Source of the DNA: Elusimicrobia bacterium GWA2_66_18
GTDB taxonomy: Bacteria > Elusimicrobiota > Elusimicrobia > UBA1565 > UBA9628
Direction: 5' to 3'
Assembly (NCBI GenBank): GCA_001799675.1
Contig: MGTX01000019.1
Span: 28,180 to 92,179 of the forward strand
Length of the DNA stretch: 64,000 nucleotides
Part shown: positions 34,378 to 42,606 of the stretch, one piece after another
Layout of the letters: each line of letters starts with the position of its first letter
How positions within the stretch are numbered: position 1 is the first letter of the stretch
Notes under the pieces: model-generated
The model's input: only the letters and a program-made list of their open reading frames with translations
The model's database searches: none
What the model was told of the DNA's origin: nothing
Program-made: the position numbers and the translations under genes

Positions 34378-34758
34378 TTAAGTCGGCTTCGTCAGGATCG
34401 CGGCCACGCGTTCGTGGAGTTTGGCCATCTCGAAGGGCTTTTGCAGGACTTCGGCCGCTCCGCTCATGAGGGCGATGCCTTTTTCCTTGACCGTGTCGCG
34501 GCTGGTCATGATCATGATCTTTGGGGCTTTGGCTCCGAGCTTATTGGTCAACTCGTAGGCGACGTGATAACCGTCGATGTAGGGCATCATGACGTCGAGC
34601 AGGACCAGATCCAACTGTTCCGACATCGCCATATGCAAGGCTTCCTTCCCATTGGTGGCGGCCAACACCTCGTATCCCTGGAAGCTGAGGTCCATTTTCA
34701 ACAGGTCCAGGAGGTCCGGGTCGTCGTCCGCGACGAGGATGCGTTTTTGGTCCGCCAT
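34378..34758 (-). CDS. Single-domain response regulator (CheY-like)
   Basis: A 126-residue receiver domain with the acidic pair in RILVADDDPDLLDLL, the phosphoacceptor Asp 55 in LVLLDVMMPYIDGYHV, a Thr/Ser switch in IMTSRD, and the conserved Lys in VLQKPFEM. There is no DNA-binding or enzymatic output domain. It is the first gene of the nine-gene leftward operon. No histidine kinase is encoded in the window, so the phosphate source is unknown. The start ATG follows GGGGGAGAAC, a good ribosome-binding site. Confidence 0.93.
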   Translation of the reverse strand: MADQKRILVADDDPDLLDLLKMDLSFQGYEVLAATNGKEALHMAMSEQLDLVLLDVMMPYIDGYHVAYELTNKLGAKAPKIMIMTSRDTVKEKGIALMSGAAEVLQKPFEMAKLHERVAAILTKPT

Positions 34759-34784
34759 GTTCTCCCCCGAGAAAGATTCCGTCG

Positions 34785-34793
34785 ATTCTATCA
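34785..34793 (-). promoter_or_regulatory. Extended -10 (TGA-TAGAAT) with leader, head of the nine-gene operon
   Basis: TGA TAGAAT on the minus strand is followed by a 26-base stretch ending in a GGGGGAG ribosome-binding site before ATG 34758. Confidence 0.55.
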
Positions 34794-34803
34794 GATAAAC
34801 CTT

Positions 34804-37800
34804 CTATAAGGAAGCATCGATGCGCCAGGAGCGCTCGCCGAGAACCGCCTCGACGGCTTCCAACAGGGCCTGGGTGAGGGTCACGTGTTGGCCAACCTCC
34901 AGGATAGCGAGGCCCTCGGCGGTTTCCTGCTCGAGGACGACGGGGCAGGGGCCGCGGTAAGACTCCAGGATGTCGCGCAGGCTCTCGAGCCTCTCCGTTC
35001 CGAGGGTGGAGTCGCACTTCAGTCGTAGGCGCTTGGCGTAGCGGGAGACGGCCATGTCGAGCGGGCTCATCTCGTCGACGATGACCTCGGGCGTGCCGGC
35101 GCCGGCATCCTCGCCTTTGAAGGAGAGGCGGCCGGAGGCCGTCACGAAGGCCCCGGCCTTGGCTAGTTGGGAGAGGCCGCAGGCGTAGGTCTTGGGGAAG
35201 CAGAGGAGGGTGATCTCGCCGGTCAGGTCCTCCAAGGTGCAGATGACCCAGGGCTCTCCGGTCTTCTTGGAGACCATCTTGCGCGTGCGGCTGATCATGC
35301 CCGCCAGGCGCACCGGGGTGTTGATAGTCGGGGCCAGGGCGGAGATCTCGTGGGTCGCCGCGGCCTTGAGTTGCATCTTCACGCTCAGCAGGGGATGTCC
35401 GGAGAAATAGAAGCCCAGCACCTCGCGCTCGAAGGCCAGGGTGTCGTGCTCGGAGAGCGGCTTGACGGTCCCGCCGGTTCCGTCCTCGGTCGGCGCCAGC
35501 GGCGGGGCCGAGCCGAAGAGCAGGCCCTGGCCCTTGTCGATGTCGGCCTTGACCCGCTGCTGCCGGCCGACGGCCTCGTCCACCGCGGGCAAGAGACGCG
35601 CGCGCGCAAGGGGCGGCGCGTCGCCTGGCCGCAGGGCGTCCATGGCCCCGGCCTTGATCAGAGATTCTACGGCCTTCTTGTTGACCGCGTGCAGGTCCAC
35701 GCGCGCGCAGAAGTCGTCGAGACCCTCGAAGGTCTTCTCGCGCGCGGCCTTCACGACGGCGTCGGCCGCTCCGGCGCCCACGTTCTTGATGGCGAGCAGG
35801 CCGAAGCGGATATCCCCGTTCTCAATGGAGAACTTCGCGTCGGAGCGGTTGACGCAAGGGGGCAGGACCTTGAGGCCCATGCGGCGGGCTTCCTCCAGGT
35901 AGGTGACGAGCTTGTTCTCCTTATCCTCGGCGCCGATGGAGGAGTGCCCGATCTCCGAGGTGAGGACCGAGGTCATAAACTCGAGGGGGAAGTTCGCCTT
36001 GAGGTACGCGGTCTGATAGGCGATGAGGCCGTAGGCGACCGAATGCGACTTATTGAAGCCGTAGCCGCCGAACTTCACCATCTGGTCGTAGATCTTGTTG
36101 GCGAGCTTGGGTGAGATATTGTTGGCCGCGCCGCCCTTGATGAACTTGTCGCGCATCTTCTCCAGATCCTCGGCGATCTTCTTGCCCATGGCCTTTCGCA
36201 GGCCGTCGGCCTCGCCGGGGGTGAAGCCCGCGAGCTTCTTGGAGATATCCATGACCTGTTCCTGGAAGACCATGCAGCCGTAGGTGTCCTTCAGGATGGT
36301 CTCGAGGAGGGGATGGTCGTACTTCACCTCCTCGCGCCCGTGCTTGCGGTCTACGAACATGTCCAGCATGCCCGACTGCATGGGGCCGGGGCGGAAGAGG
36401 GCGATGAGCGAGACGATGTCGTCGAAGACCGTGGGCTTGATGCGGAAGAGCAGGTCGCGCATGCCCTGGCTGTCCAGCTGGAAGACGGCCAGGGCCTTGG
36501 CCGTGCGCAGCATCTCGAAGGTCTTCGGGTCATCCATCAAGACGGCGTCGATGTCGAACTTCTCGTCGTGCCGCGCGCGGACGAACTTGACGGCGTCGTC
36601 GATGATGGACAAGGTCCGCAGGCCCAGGAAATCGACCTTCAAGAGGCCCAGCTTCGGGCAGACGTCGCCGTCGTACTGCGTGGTCACGACGTCGGACTTG
36701 GCGCCTTTGGCCAGCGGCGTGTAGCGGACCACCGGCTCCTTGGTGATGAGAGTGCCGGCCGCGTGCACGCCTGTGTGGCGTTTGAGGCCCTCCAGCTTGA
36801 GCGACAGGTTCAGCAGGCGCTTGACCTGAGGGTCCCGGGCCAACTCCTGCATCTCAGGGCTCTGCATGGACTCGTGCAGGTGCACGTTGGGGCCGGCCGG
36901 GATTTTTTTGGCGATCTCGTCGACCTGGGAGAGGGGCATGTCCAGCACGCGGCCCACGTCGCGGATGACGAGCTTGGCGCCGAGCGAACCGAAGGTGATG
37001 ATCTGGGCGACGCAGTCCTCTCCGTACTTCCGGCGGACGTACTGGATGACGCGGTCTCGACCCGTGTCGGCGAAGTCGATGTCCAGGTCGGGCATGGACT
37101 TGCGGTCCGGGTTGAGGAAGCGCTCGAAGAGGAGCTTGTGCTCCAGCGGGTCGGCGTTGGTGATTCGCAGGGCGTAGGCCACCAGGGCGCCCGCGCCCGA
37201 GCCGCGGCCGGGGCCGACGGGCACGCCGATCGTGCGCGCGTATTTGATGAAGTCCCAGACGATGAGGAAATAGCCCGAGAAGCCCATGCGCTTGATCACG
37301 CCAAGTTCGTAATCCAGCCGTTCTTTATAAACGGATTTGATCCCGCCGGGGAAGCGTTCCCGAAGACCTTCCCGACAAAGATGTTCCAGATATGAATCCT
37401 GGGAGAACCCCTCAGGGACCTTGAATTCAGGAAGCAGCAACTGGTCCATGGGTATTGTGAGATTACACATCTCCGCGATCTTGAGAGTGCTCTCCAAAGA
37501 CTGGGGCGCGAAACCGCCGAAGAGCTTGCGCATCTCCTCGGGACTTTTAATATAGAATTCATGACTCTCGAATTTAAGGCGCTCGGTGTCGGCGAGCTTG
37601 CGGCCGGTGGCGATGCAGACGCGCGCGTCGTGGGCCTCGTTGTCGTCGCGGCGCCAGTAGTGGCAGTCGTTGGTGGCCACCAGCGGGACCCCGGTGCGGC
37701 GGTTCAGCTCAAGCAGGGCCGACGTCACTTGGCGCTGCTTGTCGATACCGTGGTCCATGATCTCGAGGTAGTAGCTATCAGGTTCCAGGCAGTCGCGAAA

Positions 37801-38307
37801 CCACGTCACCATCTTCTCGGCCTGGGCAAGGTCGCCGGAGAGGATGGATTGGTTGAGTTCGGATTTCAGACAGCCGGAGAGCACCACCAGGCCCTTTGAG
37901 CGTTTGGCGAGGACCTCCTTGTCGATGCGCGGGTCGTAGTAGTAGCCCTCCTTGAACGCGATCGAGCAGAGCTCCATGAGATTCTGGTAGCCCTCGTAGT
38001 TCTTCGCGAGGATCGTCAGGTGGCAGTTTTCCTTCTGGGAGTGACCCCGATCGAAGCGGGTCCCCTTGGAGATGTACATCTCGCAGCCAATAATGGCCTT
38101 TAGACCGACGGCCTTGGCGTTCGAGTAGAACTCGACGGCGCCGTACATGTTGCCGTGGTCGGTGACCGCGAAGCCCTTGGCGCCGGAGGCGGCCAGGTCC
38201 TTTAGAGCCTGGGAGGGCTTGCCGTCCTTGTCGGACAGGCGGATGACCCCGTCCATCAAGGAATATTCGGAGTGGTTGTGAAGGTGGACGAACTCGGGCT
38301 TGGACAC
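34804..38307 (-). CDS. dnaE: DNA polymerase III alpha subunit
   Basis: A 1167-residue replicative polymerase of the DnaE type. It opens with the PHP domain (FVHLHNHSEYSLMDG, VTDHGNMYGAVEF), then the palm with SMPDLDIDFADTGRDR, which carries catalytic Asp residues, and GPGRGSGAGALVAYALRITN. The tail has the helix-hairpin-helix part (YGFNKSHSVAYGLIAYQTAY) and an OB-fold (LAGMISRTRKMVSKKTGEPW). Length is normal. GTG at 38307 is the start. Only 18 bases separate it from the start of the divergent Nudix gene. It replicates the chromosome together with a clamp and an epsilon subunit not seen here. Confidence 0.97.
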   Translation of the reverse strand: MSKPEFVHLHNHSEYSLMDGVIRLSDKDGKPSQALKDLAASGAKGFAVTDHGNMYGAVEFYSNAKAVGLKAIIGCEMYISKGTRFDRGHSQKENCHLTILAKNYEGYQNLMELCSIAFKEGYYYDPRIDKEVLAKRSKGLVVLSGCLKSELNQSILSGDLAQAEKMVTWFRDCLEPDSYYLEIMDHGIDKQRQVTSALLELNRRTGVPLVATNDCHYWRRDDNEAHDARVCIATGRKLADTERLKFESHEFYIKSPEEMRKLFGGFAPQSLESTLKIAEMCNLTIPMDQLLLPEFKVPEGFSQDSYLEHLCREGLRERFPGGIKSVYKERLDYELGVIKRMGFSGYFLIVWDFIKYARTIGVPVGPGRGSGAGALVAYALRITNADPLEHKLLFERFLNPDRKSMPDLDIDFADTGRDRVIQYVRRKYGEDCVAQIITFGSLGAKLVIRDVGRVLDMPLSQVDEIAKKIPAGPNVHLHESMQSPEMQELARDPQVKRLLNLSLKLEGLKRHTGVHAAGTLITKEPVVRYTPLAKGAKSDVVTTQYDGDVCPKLGLLKVDFLGLRTLSIIDDAVKFVRARHDEKFDIDAVLMDDPKTFEMLRTAKALAVFQLDSQGMRDLLFRIKPTVFDDIVSLIALFRPGPMQSGMLDMFVDRKHGREEVKYDHPLLETILKDTYGCMVFQEQVMDISKKLAGFTPGEADGLRKAMGKKIAEDLEKMRDKFIKGGAANNISPKLANKIYDQMVKFGGYGFNKSHSVAYGLIAYQTAYLKANFPLEFMTSVLTSEIGHSSIGAEDKENKLVTYLEEARRMGLKVLPPCVNRSDAKFSIENGDIRFGLLAIKNVGAGAADAVVKAAREKTFEGLDDFCARVDLHAVNKKAVESLIKAGAMDALRPGDAPPLARARLLPAVDEAVGRQQRVKADIDKGQGLLFGSAPPLAPTEDGTGGTVKPLSEHDTLAFEREVLGFYFSGHPLLSVKMQLKAAATHEISALAPTINTPVRLAGMISRTRKMVSKKTGEPWVICTLEDLTGEITLLCFPKTYACGLSQLAKAGAFVTASGRLSFKGEDAGAGTPEVIVDEMSPLDMAVSRYAKRLRLKCDSTLGTERLESLRDILESYRGPCPVVLEQETAEGLAILEVGQHVTLTQALLEAVEAVLGERSWRIDASL

Positions 38308-38311
38308 TTGT

Positions 38312-38317
38312 TATAAT
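38312..38317 (+). promoter_or_regulatory. TGT-TATAAT box between dnaE and the Nudix gene, possibly two-way
   Basis: TATAAT with TGT before it ends eight bases before ATG 38326. On the other strand CATTAT (38318-38313) ends five bases before GTG 38307. The whole gap between start codons is 18 bp. Confidence 0.6.
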
Positions 38318-38325
38318 GCGGCGCG

Positions 38326-38880
38326 ATGCGAAAGAGAGACTCCGGCCTCGTCGAACGACTCGTCCAGAAGCGGACCGTCTACCGCGGCAAGAGCATCGAC
38401 TTGCGAGTCGACGTCGTGCGTCTGCCCGACGGCAAGACCGCCACCCGCGAATTCCTGGACCATCCCGGCGCCGTCGGCATCGTTGCCTTCCGCGACCGCG
38501 ACACCGTCGTTATGGTGCGTCAATATCGCCATCCCGTCGGCGAGGTAACCCTCGAACTTCCCGCGGGGAAGCTGGACCGCGGTGAGTCGATCATGACCTG
38601 TTTGCGGCGGGAACTAAGGGAAGAGACCGGCTACACGGCACGAAAGATCACTCCTTTGCTCAATTACTGGCCGACGCCGGCTTTCGCCAACGAGATCCTC
38701 CATCTTTACGTCGCCGAGGGCCTGCGGCCCGGCCGCATGCGCACCGACGAGGATGAGTTCCTCGAGTGCGTCACCATTCCGTTCAAAAAGGTCCTCGAGA
38801 TGGTCCGTCGCGGGCGGATCCGGGACTCCAAGACCATCATCGGGATACTCGCCTGCGCCGTCTTGCGACGATTATACTAA
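38326..38880 (+). CDS. Nudix hydrolase, ADP-ribose pyrophosphatase-like
   Basis: A 184-residue Nudix protein. The Nudix box GKLDRGESIMTCLRRELREE plus TGY fits G-x5-E-x7-REUxEExGU. Upstream strands (VYRGKSIDLRVDVVRLPDG, VVMVRQYRHPVGEVTLELPA) match ADP-ribose pyrophosphatases (NudF-like). It would cleave ADP-ribose or ADP-sugars to AMP and a sugar phosphate. ATG 38326 lies eight bases after a perfect TATAAT. The stop codon overlaps no other gene, but the last codons hold the -10 for the next gene. Confidence 0.9.
   Translation: MRKRDSGLVERLVQKRTVYRGKSIDLRVDVVRLPDGKTATREFLDHPGAVGIVAFRDRDTVVMVRQYRHPVGEVTLELPAGKLDRGESIMTCLRRELREETGYTARKITPLLNYWPTPAFANEILHLYVAEGLRPGRMRTDEDEFLECVTIPFKKVLEMVRRGRIRDSKTIIGILACAVLRRLY
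38873..38878 (+). promoter_or_regulatory. -10 box TATACT, leaderless type
   Basis: TATACT ends five bases before ATG 38884 and lies within the final codons of the Nudix gene. Confidence 0.45.
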
Positions 38881-38883
38881 TTC

Positions 38884-40881
38884 ATGAAGCCCGAGGAGAT
38901 CCCGTCCTGGGAGCCGTTCCTGAAGCGGATACAGCTCTTCGCAGGCCTCTCCGCCGAGGATCTAAGCAAGATTGCCGCGCGCATCCAGCCGCTCTCTCTG
39001 CCAAGGGGGGCCACCCTCTTCCGTGAGGGCGAAGATCCCGACGCCATGTATTTCATGGTCTCGGGACAGGGCCGACGCGTGCGGACCGCGAACGGGGCCG
39101 AGGTCGTGGTCGCCTTTTTGGGCCGCGGCGACGTCGCGGGCGAGACGGGGGTCCTGACCGGGAACCCGCGCGTCTCGACCGTCCGCCTCGATGCCACCAG
39201 CGAACTGCTCAAGCTGTCGCGCAAGGACTTCGAGGAGATCCTGCGCGAGCATCCCTCCATCCTCTTCTATCTTTCGCGCACGCTCGCCCACAGGCTCATC
39301 ACTCAGAGTGCCGCCGCGGCGCGCCCCAGCGAAGACTCTCGACTGATCATCCTCGACGCCGGCCTGCCGCTCCATGACCGTGTGCTTCTGTCCTGGGCCC
39401 TGGGCCACGCCCTCGCCGTCCAGACACGCAAGCGCGTCCTCCTGGTGGATCTTGCCGCCGAGCCCGGGGCGGTGGCGCGCGCAGGCGGCCTCAAGCCCCT
39501 CGTCGTGGGCGAGGCCGAGTTGCGCGCGGTCAACCTGCGCGACCCCGCATCCTTGGCCGCGCTCTCGCAGAATCATCCCTCGGGCCTGCGCGTGCTCTCC
39601 GTCTCCCCCGCCGCTTTGGGCGGGAGGCTCTTCGGCTCGCTCTATCTGTTTCTCAACGCGGTGCGCGGCGGCAACGACTTTGCCCTGGTCTGTCTCGGCG
39701 GCGGCGAGCGTGGCGACGTGGAGCGCGCCACGCTCGCCGAGGCCAACCGCGTGCTCATGGCCGGCTGCGACGCCATGCGCCCCCAGTTCCGTCAGATGGA
39801 GACCGAGGTCTCGGCACTGGTCTCCGACTCCTCGCGGCTCCTGCGCCTCTGGGTGGGGGAACTCGAACCCGAGGATGCGCCGCTGCTGCTGGGGGCGGAG
39901 CGCGTCATCCTCCCATGGAACGAGGCGCTCTCTCAGGCCTTCGAGCGCAACGGCTCCGCCGACGAGGCCCTCGCCGCTGAGCCTAAGTCACGCCGCGCCG
40001 TCGACCGCCTGGCCCGCCGTCTGGGCGGGCTGCGCGTGGGGCTGGCGTTGGGCACGGGCGCGGCTCTCGGGCACGCCACCATCGGGGTGCTCAAGGTCTT
40101 CAAGCGCGAGGGCATCCCCGTGGATGTCCTGGCCGGGACCTCGATGGGCTCTCTCATCGCCGGCTGCTACGCCTGCGGCTACGAGCCCGAGGAGATCGAA
40201 CAACTCGCCCTGCGCATCGACAAGGCCTGGGTCGTGGAGAACCTCTTCTGGGACCTGACCGTGCCCAGGTCCGGCCTCTTCCATGGCGAGACGCTCCTGC
40301 GTTTCATCCGATCCTACATGGGCTCTCGGGAGTTCTCCGACATGGACATTCCCTTCGCGGTGGTCGCCGCCGACATCGAGACGGGCGAGGAGGTGGTGCT
40401 GCGCAGCGGGCGGGTGGCCGAGGCGGTCCGCGCCAGTTGCGGGTTGCCGCTCATCTATGCGCCCATCCACTTGAACGGCCGCTACCTCGTCGACGGCGGC
40501 CTGGTCAATCCCGTGCCCACGCGGGTGCTGGCGGACCTGGGGGCCGACATCCTTCTGGCGGTCAACCTCACGATGCCCGCCGGCGACCGACCGCGCCGAG
40601 GGGCCAAGAATCCGTCGCGCGTGAAACCCATGAAGGCGCCGAATTTCTTCGACGTGTTCTTCCACATGATCTACACGATGGAGTACGAGGTCGCGCAGTC
40701 GCGGCTGGACCTGGCGCATGTGGTGGTTCACCCCGAGCTCAAAGGGTTCTCCTGGACGGAACTGCACCGAGCCAAAGAGATCATTTCGGCGGGCGAGCGC
40801 GCCGCCGAGGAAGCCCTGCCGCGCATCAAGGCCCTCATTCCCGCTTTCGGGCCGGCCTGTCCGCTTCCGCGGCGAGGCTAG
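38884..40881 (+). CDS. cNMP-binding / MinD-like / patatin three-domain protein
   Basis: A 665-residue protein. Residues about 12-130 are a cyclic-nucleotide-binding domain (LFAGLSAEDLSKIAARIQPL, REGEDPDAMYFMVSG, GETGVLTGNPRVSTV). Residues about 150-360 look like a MinD/ParA-type fold with RVLLVDLAAEPGAVAR but no Walker A loop. Residues about 380-590 are a patatin domain: oxyanion LALGTGAALGHATIG, nucleophile Ser 420 in AGTSMGSLIAG, and Asp 537 in YLVDGGLVNPVP. The order resembles neuropathy-target-esterase-like phospholipases regulated by nucleotide-type domains. It has no signal peptide and acts in the cytoplasm or at the inner membrane. The middle domain is probably structural. Confidence 0.85.
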   Translation: MKPEEIPSWEPFLKRIQLFAGLSAEDLSKIAARIQPLSLPRGATLFREGEDPDAMYFMVSGQGRRVRTANGAEVVVAFLGRGDVAGETGVLTGNPRVSTVRLDATSELLKLSRKDFEEILREHPSILFYLSRTLAHRLITQSAAAARPSEDSRLIILDAGLPLHDRVLLSWALGHALAVQTRKRVLLVDLAAEPGAVARAGGLKPLVVGEAELRAVNLRDPASLAALSQNHPSGLRVLSVSPAALGGRLFGSLYLFLNAVRGGNDFALVCLGGGERGDVERATLAEANRVLMAGCDAMRPQFRQMETEVSALVSDSSRLLRLWVGELEPEDAPLLLGAERVILPWNEALSQAFERNGSADEALAAEPKSRRAVDRLARRLGGLRVGLALGTGAALGHATIGVLKVFKREGIPVDVLAGTSMGSLIAGCYACGYEPEEIEQLALRIDKAWVVENLFWDLTVPRSGLFHGETLLRFIRSYMGSREFSDMDIPFAVVAADIETGEEVVLRSGRVAEAVRASCGLPLIYAPIHLNGRYLVDGGLVNPVPTRVLADLGADILLAVNLTMPAGDRPRRGAKNPSRVKPMKAPNFFDVFFHMIYTMEYEVAQSRLDLAHVVVHPELKGFSWTELHRAKEIISAGERAAEEALPRIKALIPAFGPACPLPRRG

Positions 40882-42578
40882 ACTTTCCTAAAAATTTCAT
40901 ACTTATAGTTAAGCCAAAAAACCTCACGCGCATCGAAAAGCGCTCCCAAAACAGATTTTCTTTGGAAGGATGCAAGCGGGATGAAATCGGCTCCCAAATT
41001 GGGCAGAACATCATGGAGGTCTCCGGAACGGATGTAATAGTCGCCGGACTTCACATCAGAAATAGAGTCAATGATTTTCGGACGATAATCCAAACATCGA
41101 AATGGCGGAAACATACCTGGGCTGTTTGCGGCAACAAAGGAGTGCGCAGGGACATGACGGTTGATCCATGCCCCCGCCGTATAGGCGGGGTCCGGCGCCC
41201 TGCAAAGGCTGACGAAATAAAGCGACTGGAGCAGGGTCATGCAAATAACGACCGGCACTAGGGCCAGGCGCAGATGCGTCCACGGCGAACGGACATTCCA
41301 CAGGGCTTCGATAGCGAAACCCGCGACCACAAGACATAACGGGAACAACGCAGTGGCGTAATGAACGTTGCCGAAATGCCTTCCGCTCGTATATGTCAAG
41401 TAAAAGAGAACGGGACACAATAGGATATATTTTCTCTTGTCCGGGCTTGCCAGAGAGGTGAGCAGCCCCGCTAGGAAGCAAAGCCAAAGAGGCCACCCAA
41501 GCCCCGCCGCTCCTCGGTAAAGCAAATAGCCCACCCATTTTTTGAGCGAGTACGCGTGGGCAACCACGGGCTGCAGAAGGAACAGCTCGGCGAATGCTTC
41601 TCGAGGGGCGATCAACCAGTAGGGATTGACTAAAAAGAAAACAGCGGCAAAGACGGCCGACAAGACGGCAAGATCGCGTGTCCGGCGGCGCGGCGCGATG
41701 CAATGGGCCGCGAAAATCGCGATGAGGATATAGCCGCACAGCCACAAAGACCCTGTCGCCAAGCCCGCCCAGGCTCCTGCCGCGGCGTAAGCGCGCCTGT
41801 CGCCGGAAGCGATCACAAAAGCGGAATCAAGACTCATGAGGAGGGCTGGTAAACAGAAAATATAGGGCTTCAGGCTGTGAGTTTCCAAGATGAAGATCGG
41901 CGACACGGCGTATGATAAAGCGAGAACGGAAGCGACGGCTGGACGAAATAGCCGACGGCAGACGCGATGAAGCGGCCACACGCTCAAGGCAAAAATCACG
42001 CTGTTGGCATACTTGGGAACGGCGTAAATCATCGCCGAATAATCGGGATTATTCAGATAAACCGAAATATCCTGGGTTAGAATCACTAGGCCGATTTTGG
42101 CGCAAAGCCACAGGAGAAATCCGGCGAAATAAATGTAGATACTGCCGTACTGGAATAAATGAGGATTAAACTGGAATTTTGCGGGCCGAATCTTCTGCAG
42201 GCTGTAGATGAGCAACTCCTCATCGGGGAGAGCCGATCTTAGGAAGCGGCCCCGCATTTTATGAATAATCTCTACAGGGACTTCTTGGGGCCCTTCCGGC
42301 ATGTCCAGGATCATGACCTTCTTAAGATCGGTCTTAAAAGAATGCGCGAGGATGCCCGGATTATGCGCGGCGATGACTCCGTAATGGGCGTAGACCTCTT
42401 CGCGCGTGCTGAGAAATGCTTTTTTTGCCGTGTTAAACTGTTGGGAGTCGGAAAAAGAGAGGCCGACGACTTCGGCTTGAGGAAGACCCACATGCATGCC
42501 TTGCCATGAGAGCAGTAAGGCCGTCATGCACGTGAGTGGAAGACTGACCCTATCGAAAGCGTTTTTGCTGAAATTCAT
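40878..42578 (-). CDS. GT-C-type membrane glycosyltransferase, paralog of the fusion protein's membrane half
   Basis: A 566-residue polytopic protein with about ten helices, a large loop after the first helix, and a C-terminal part beginning AGAWINRHVPAHSFVAANS, the W-x-N/D-x-x-x-P motif of the GT-C proteins in this window. RPAKFQFNPHLFQYGSIYIY and HSLKPYIFCLPAL align with the membrane half of the GT2-GT-C fusion at 4886-7276. The base composition is clearly more AT-rich than that of its neighbours. ATG 42578 follows the stop of the secreted propeller protein by 28 bases; a start at 42650 would overlap that gene. The stop overlaps the convergent patatin stop (CTAG). Confidence 0.72.
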   Translation of the reverse strand: MNFSKNAFDRVSLPLTCMTALLLSWQGMHVGLPQAEVVGLSFSDSQQFNTAKKAFLSTREEVYAHYGVIAAHNPGILAHSFKTDLKKVMILDMPEGPQEVPVEIIHKMRGRFLRSALPDEELLIYSLQKIRPAKFQFNPHLFQYGSIYIYFAGFLLWLCAKIGLVILTQDISVYLNNPDYSAMIYAVPKYANSVIFALSVWPLHRVCRRLFRPAVASVLALSYAVSPIFILETHSLKPYIFCLPALLMSLDSAFVIASGDRRAYAAAGAWAGLATGSLWLCGYILIAIFAAHCIAPRRRTRDLAVLSAVFAAVFFLVNPYWLIAPREAFAELFLLQPVVAHAYSLKKWVGYLLYRGAAGLGWPLWLCFLAGLLTSLASPDKRKYILLCPVLFYLTYTSGRHFGNVHYATALFPLCLVVAGFAIEALWNVRSPWTHLRLALVPVVICMTLLQSLYFVSLCRAPDPAYTAGAWINRHVPAHSFVAANSPGMFPPFRCLDYRPKIIDSISDVKSGDYYIRSGDLHDVLPNLGADFIPLASFQRKSVLGALFDAREVFWLNYKYEIFRKV

Positions 42579-42606
42579 TCGACGTAAATCCCACGCGGCT
42601 TGCGGG

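Noticed and set aside
36313..37395. 360-codon frame antisense to dnaE
   Set aside because: No motif, composition of a mirror frame, while dnaE is certain.
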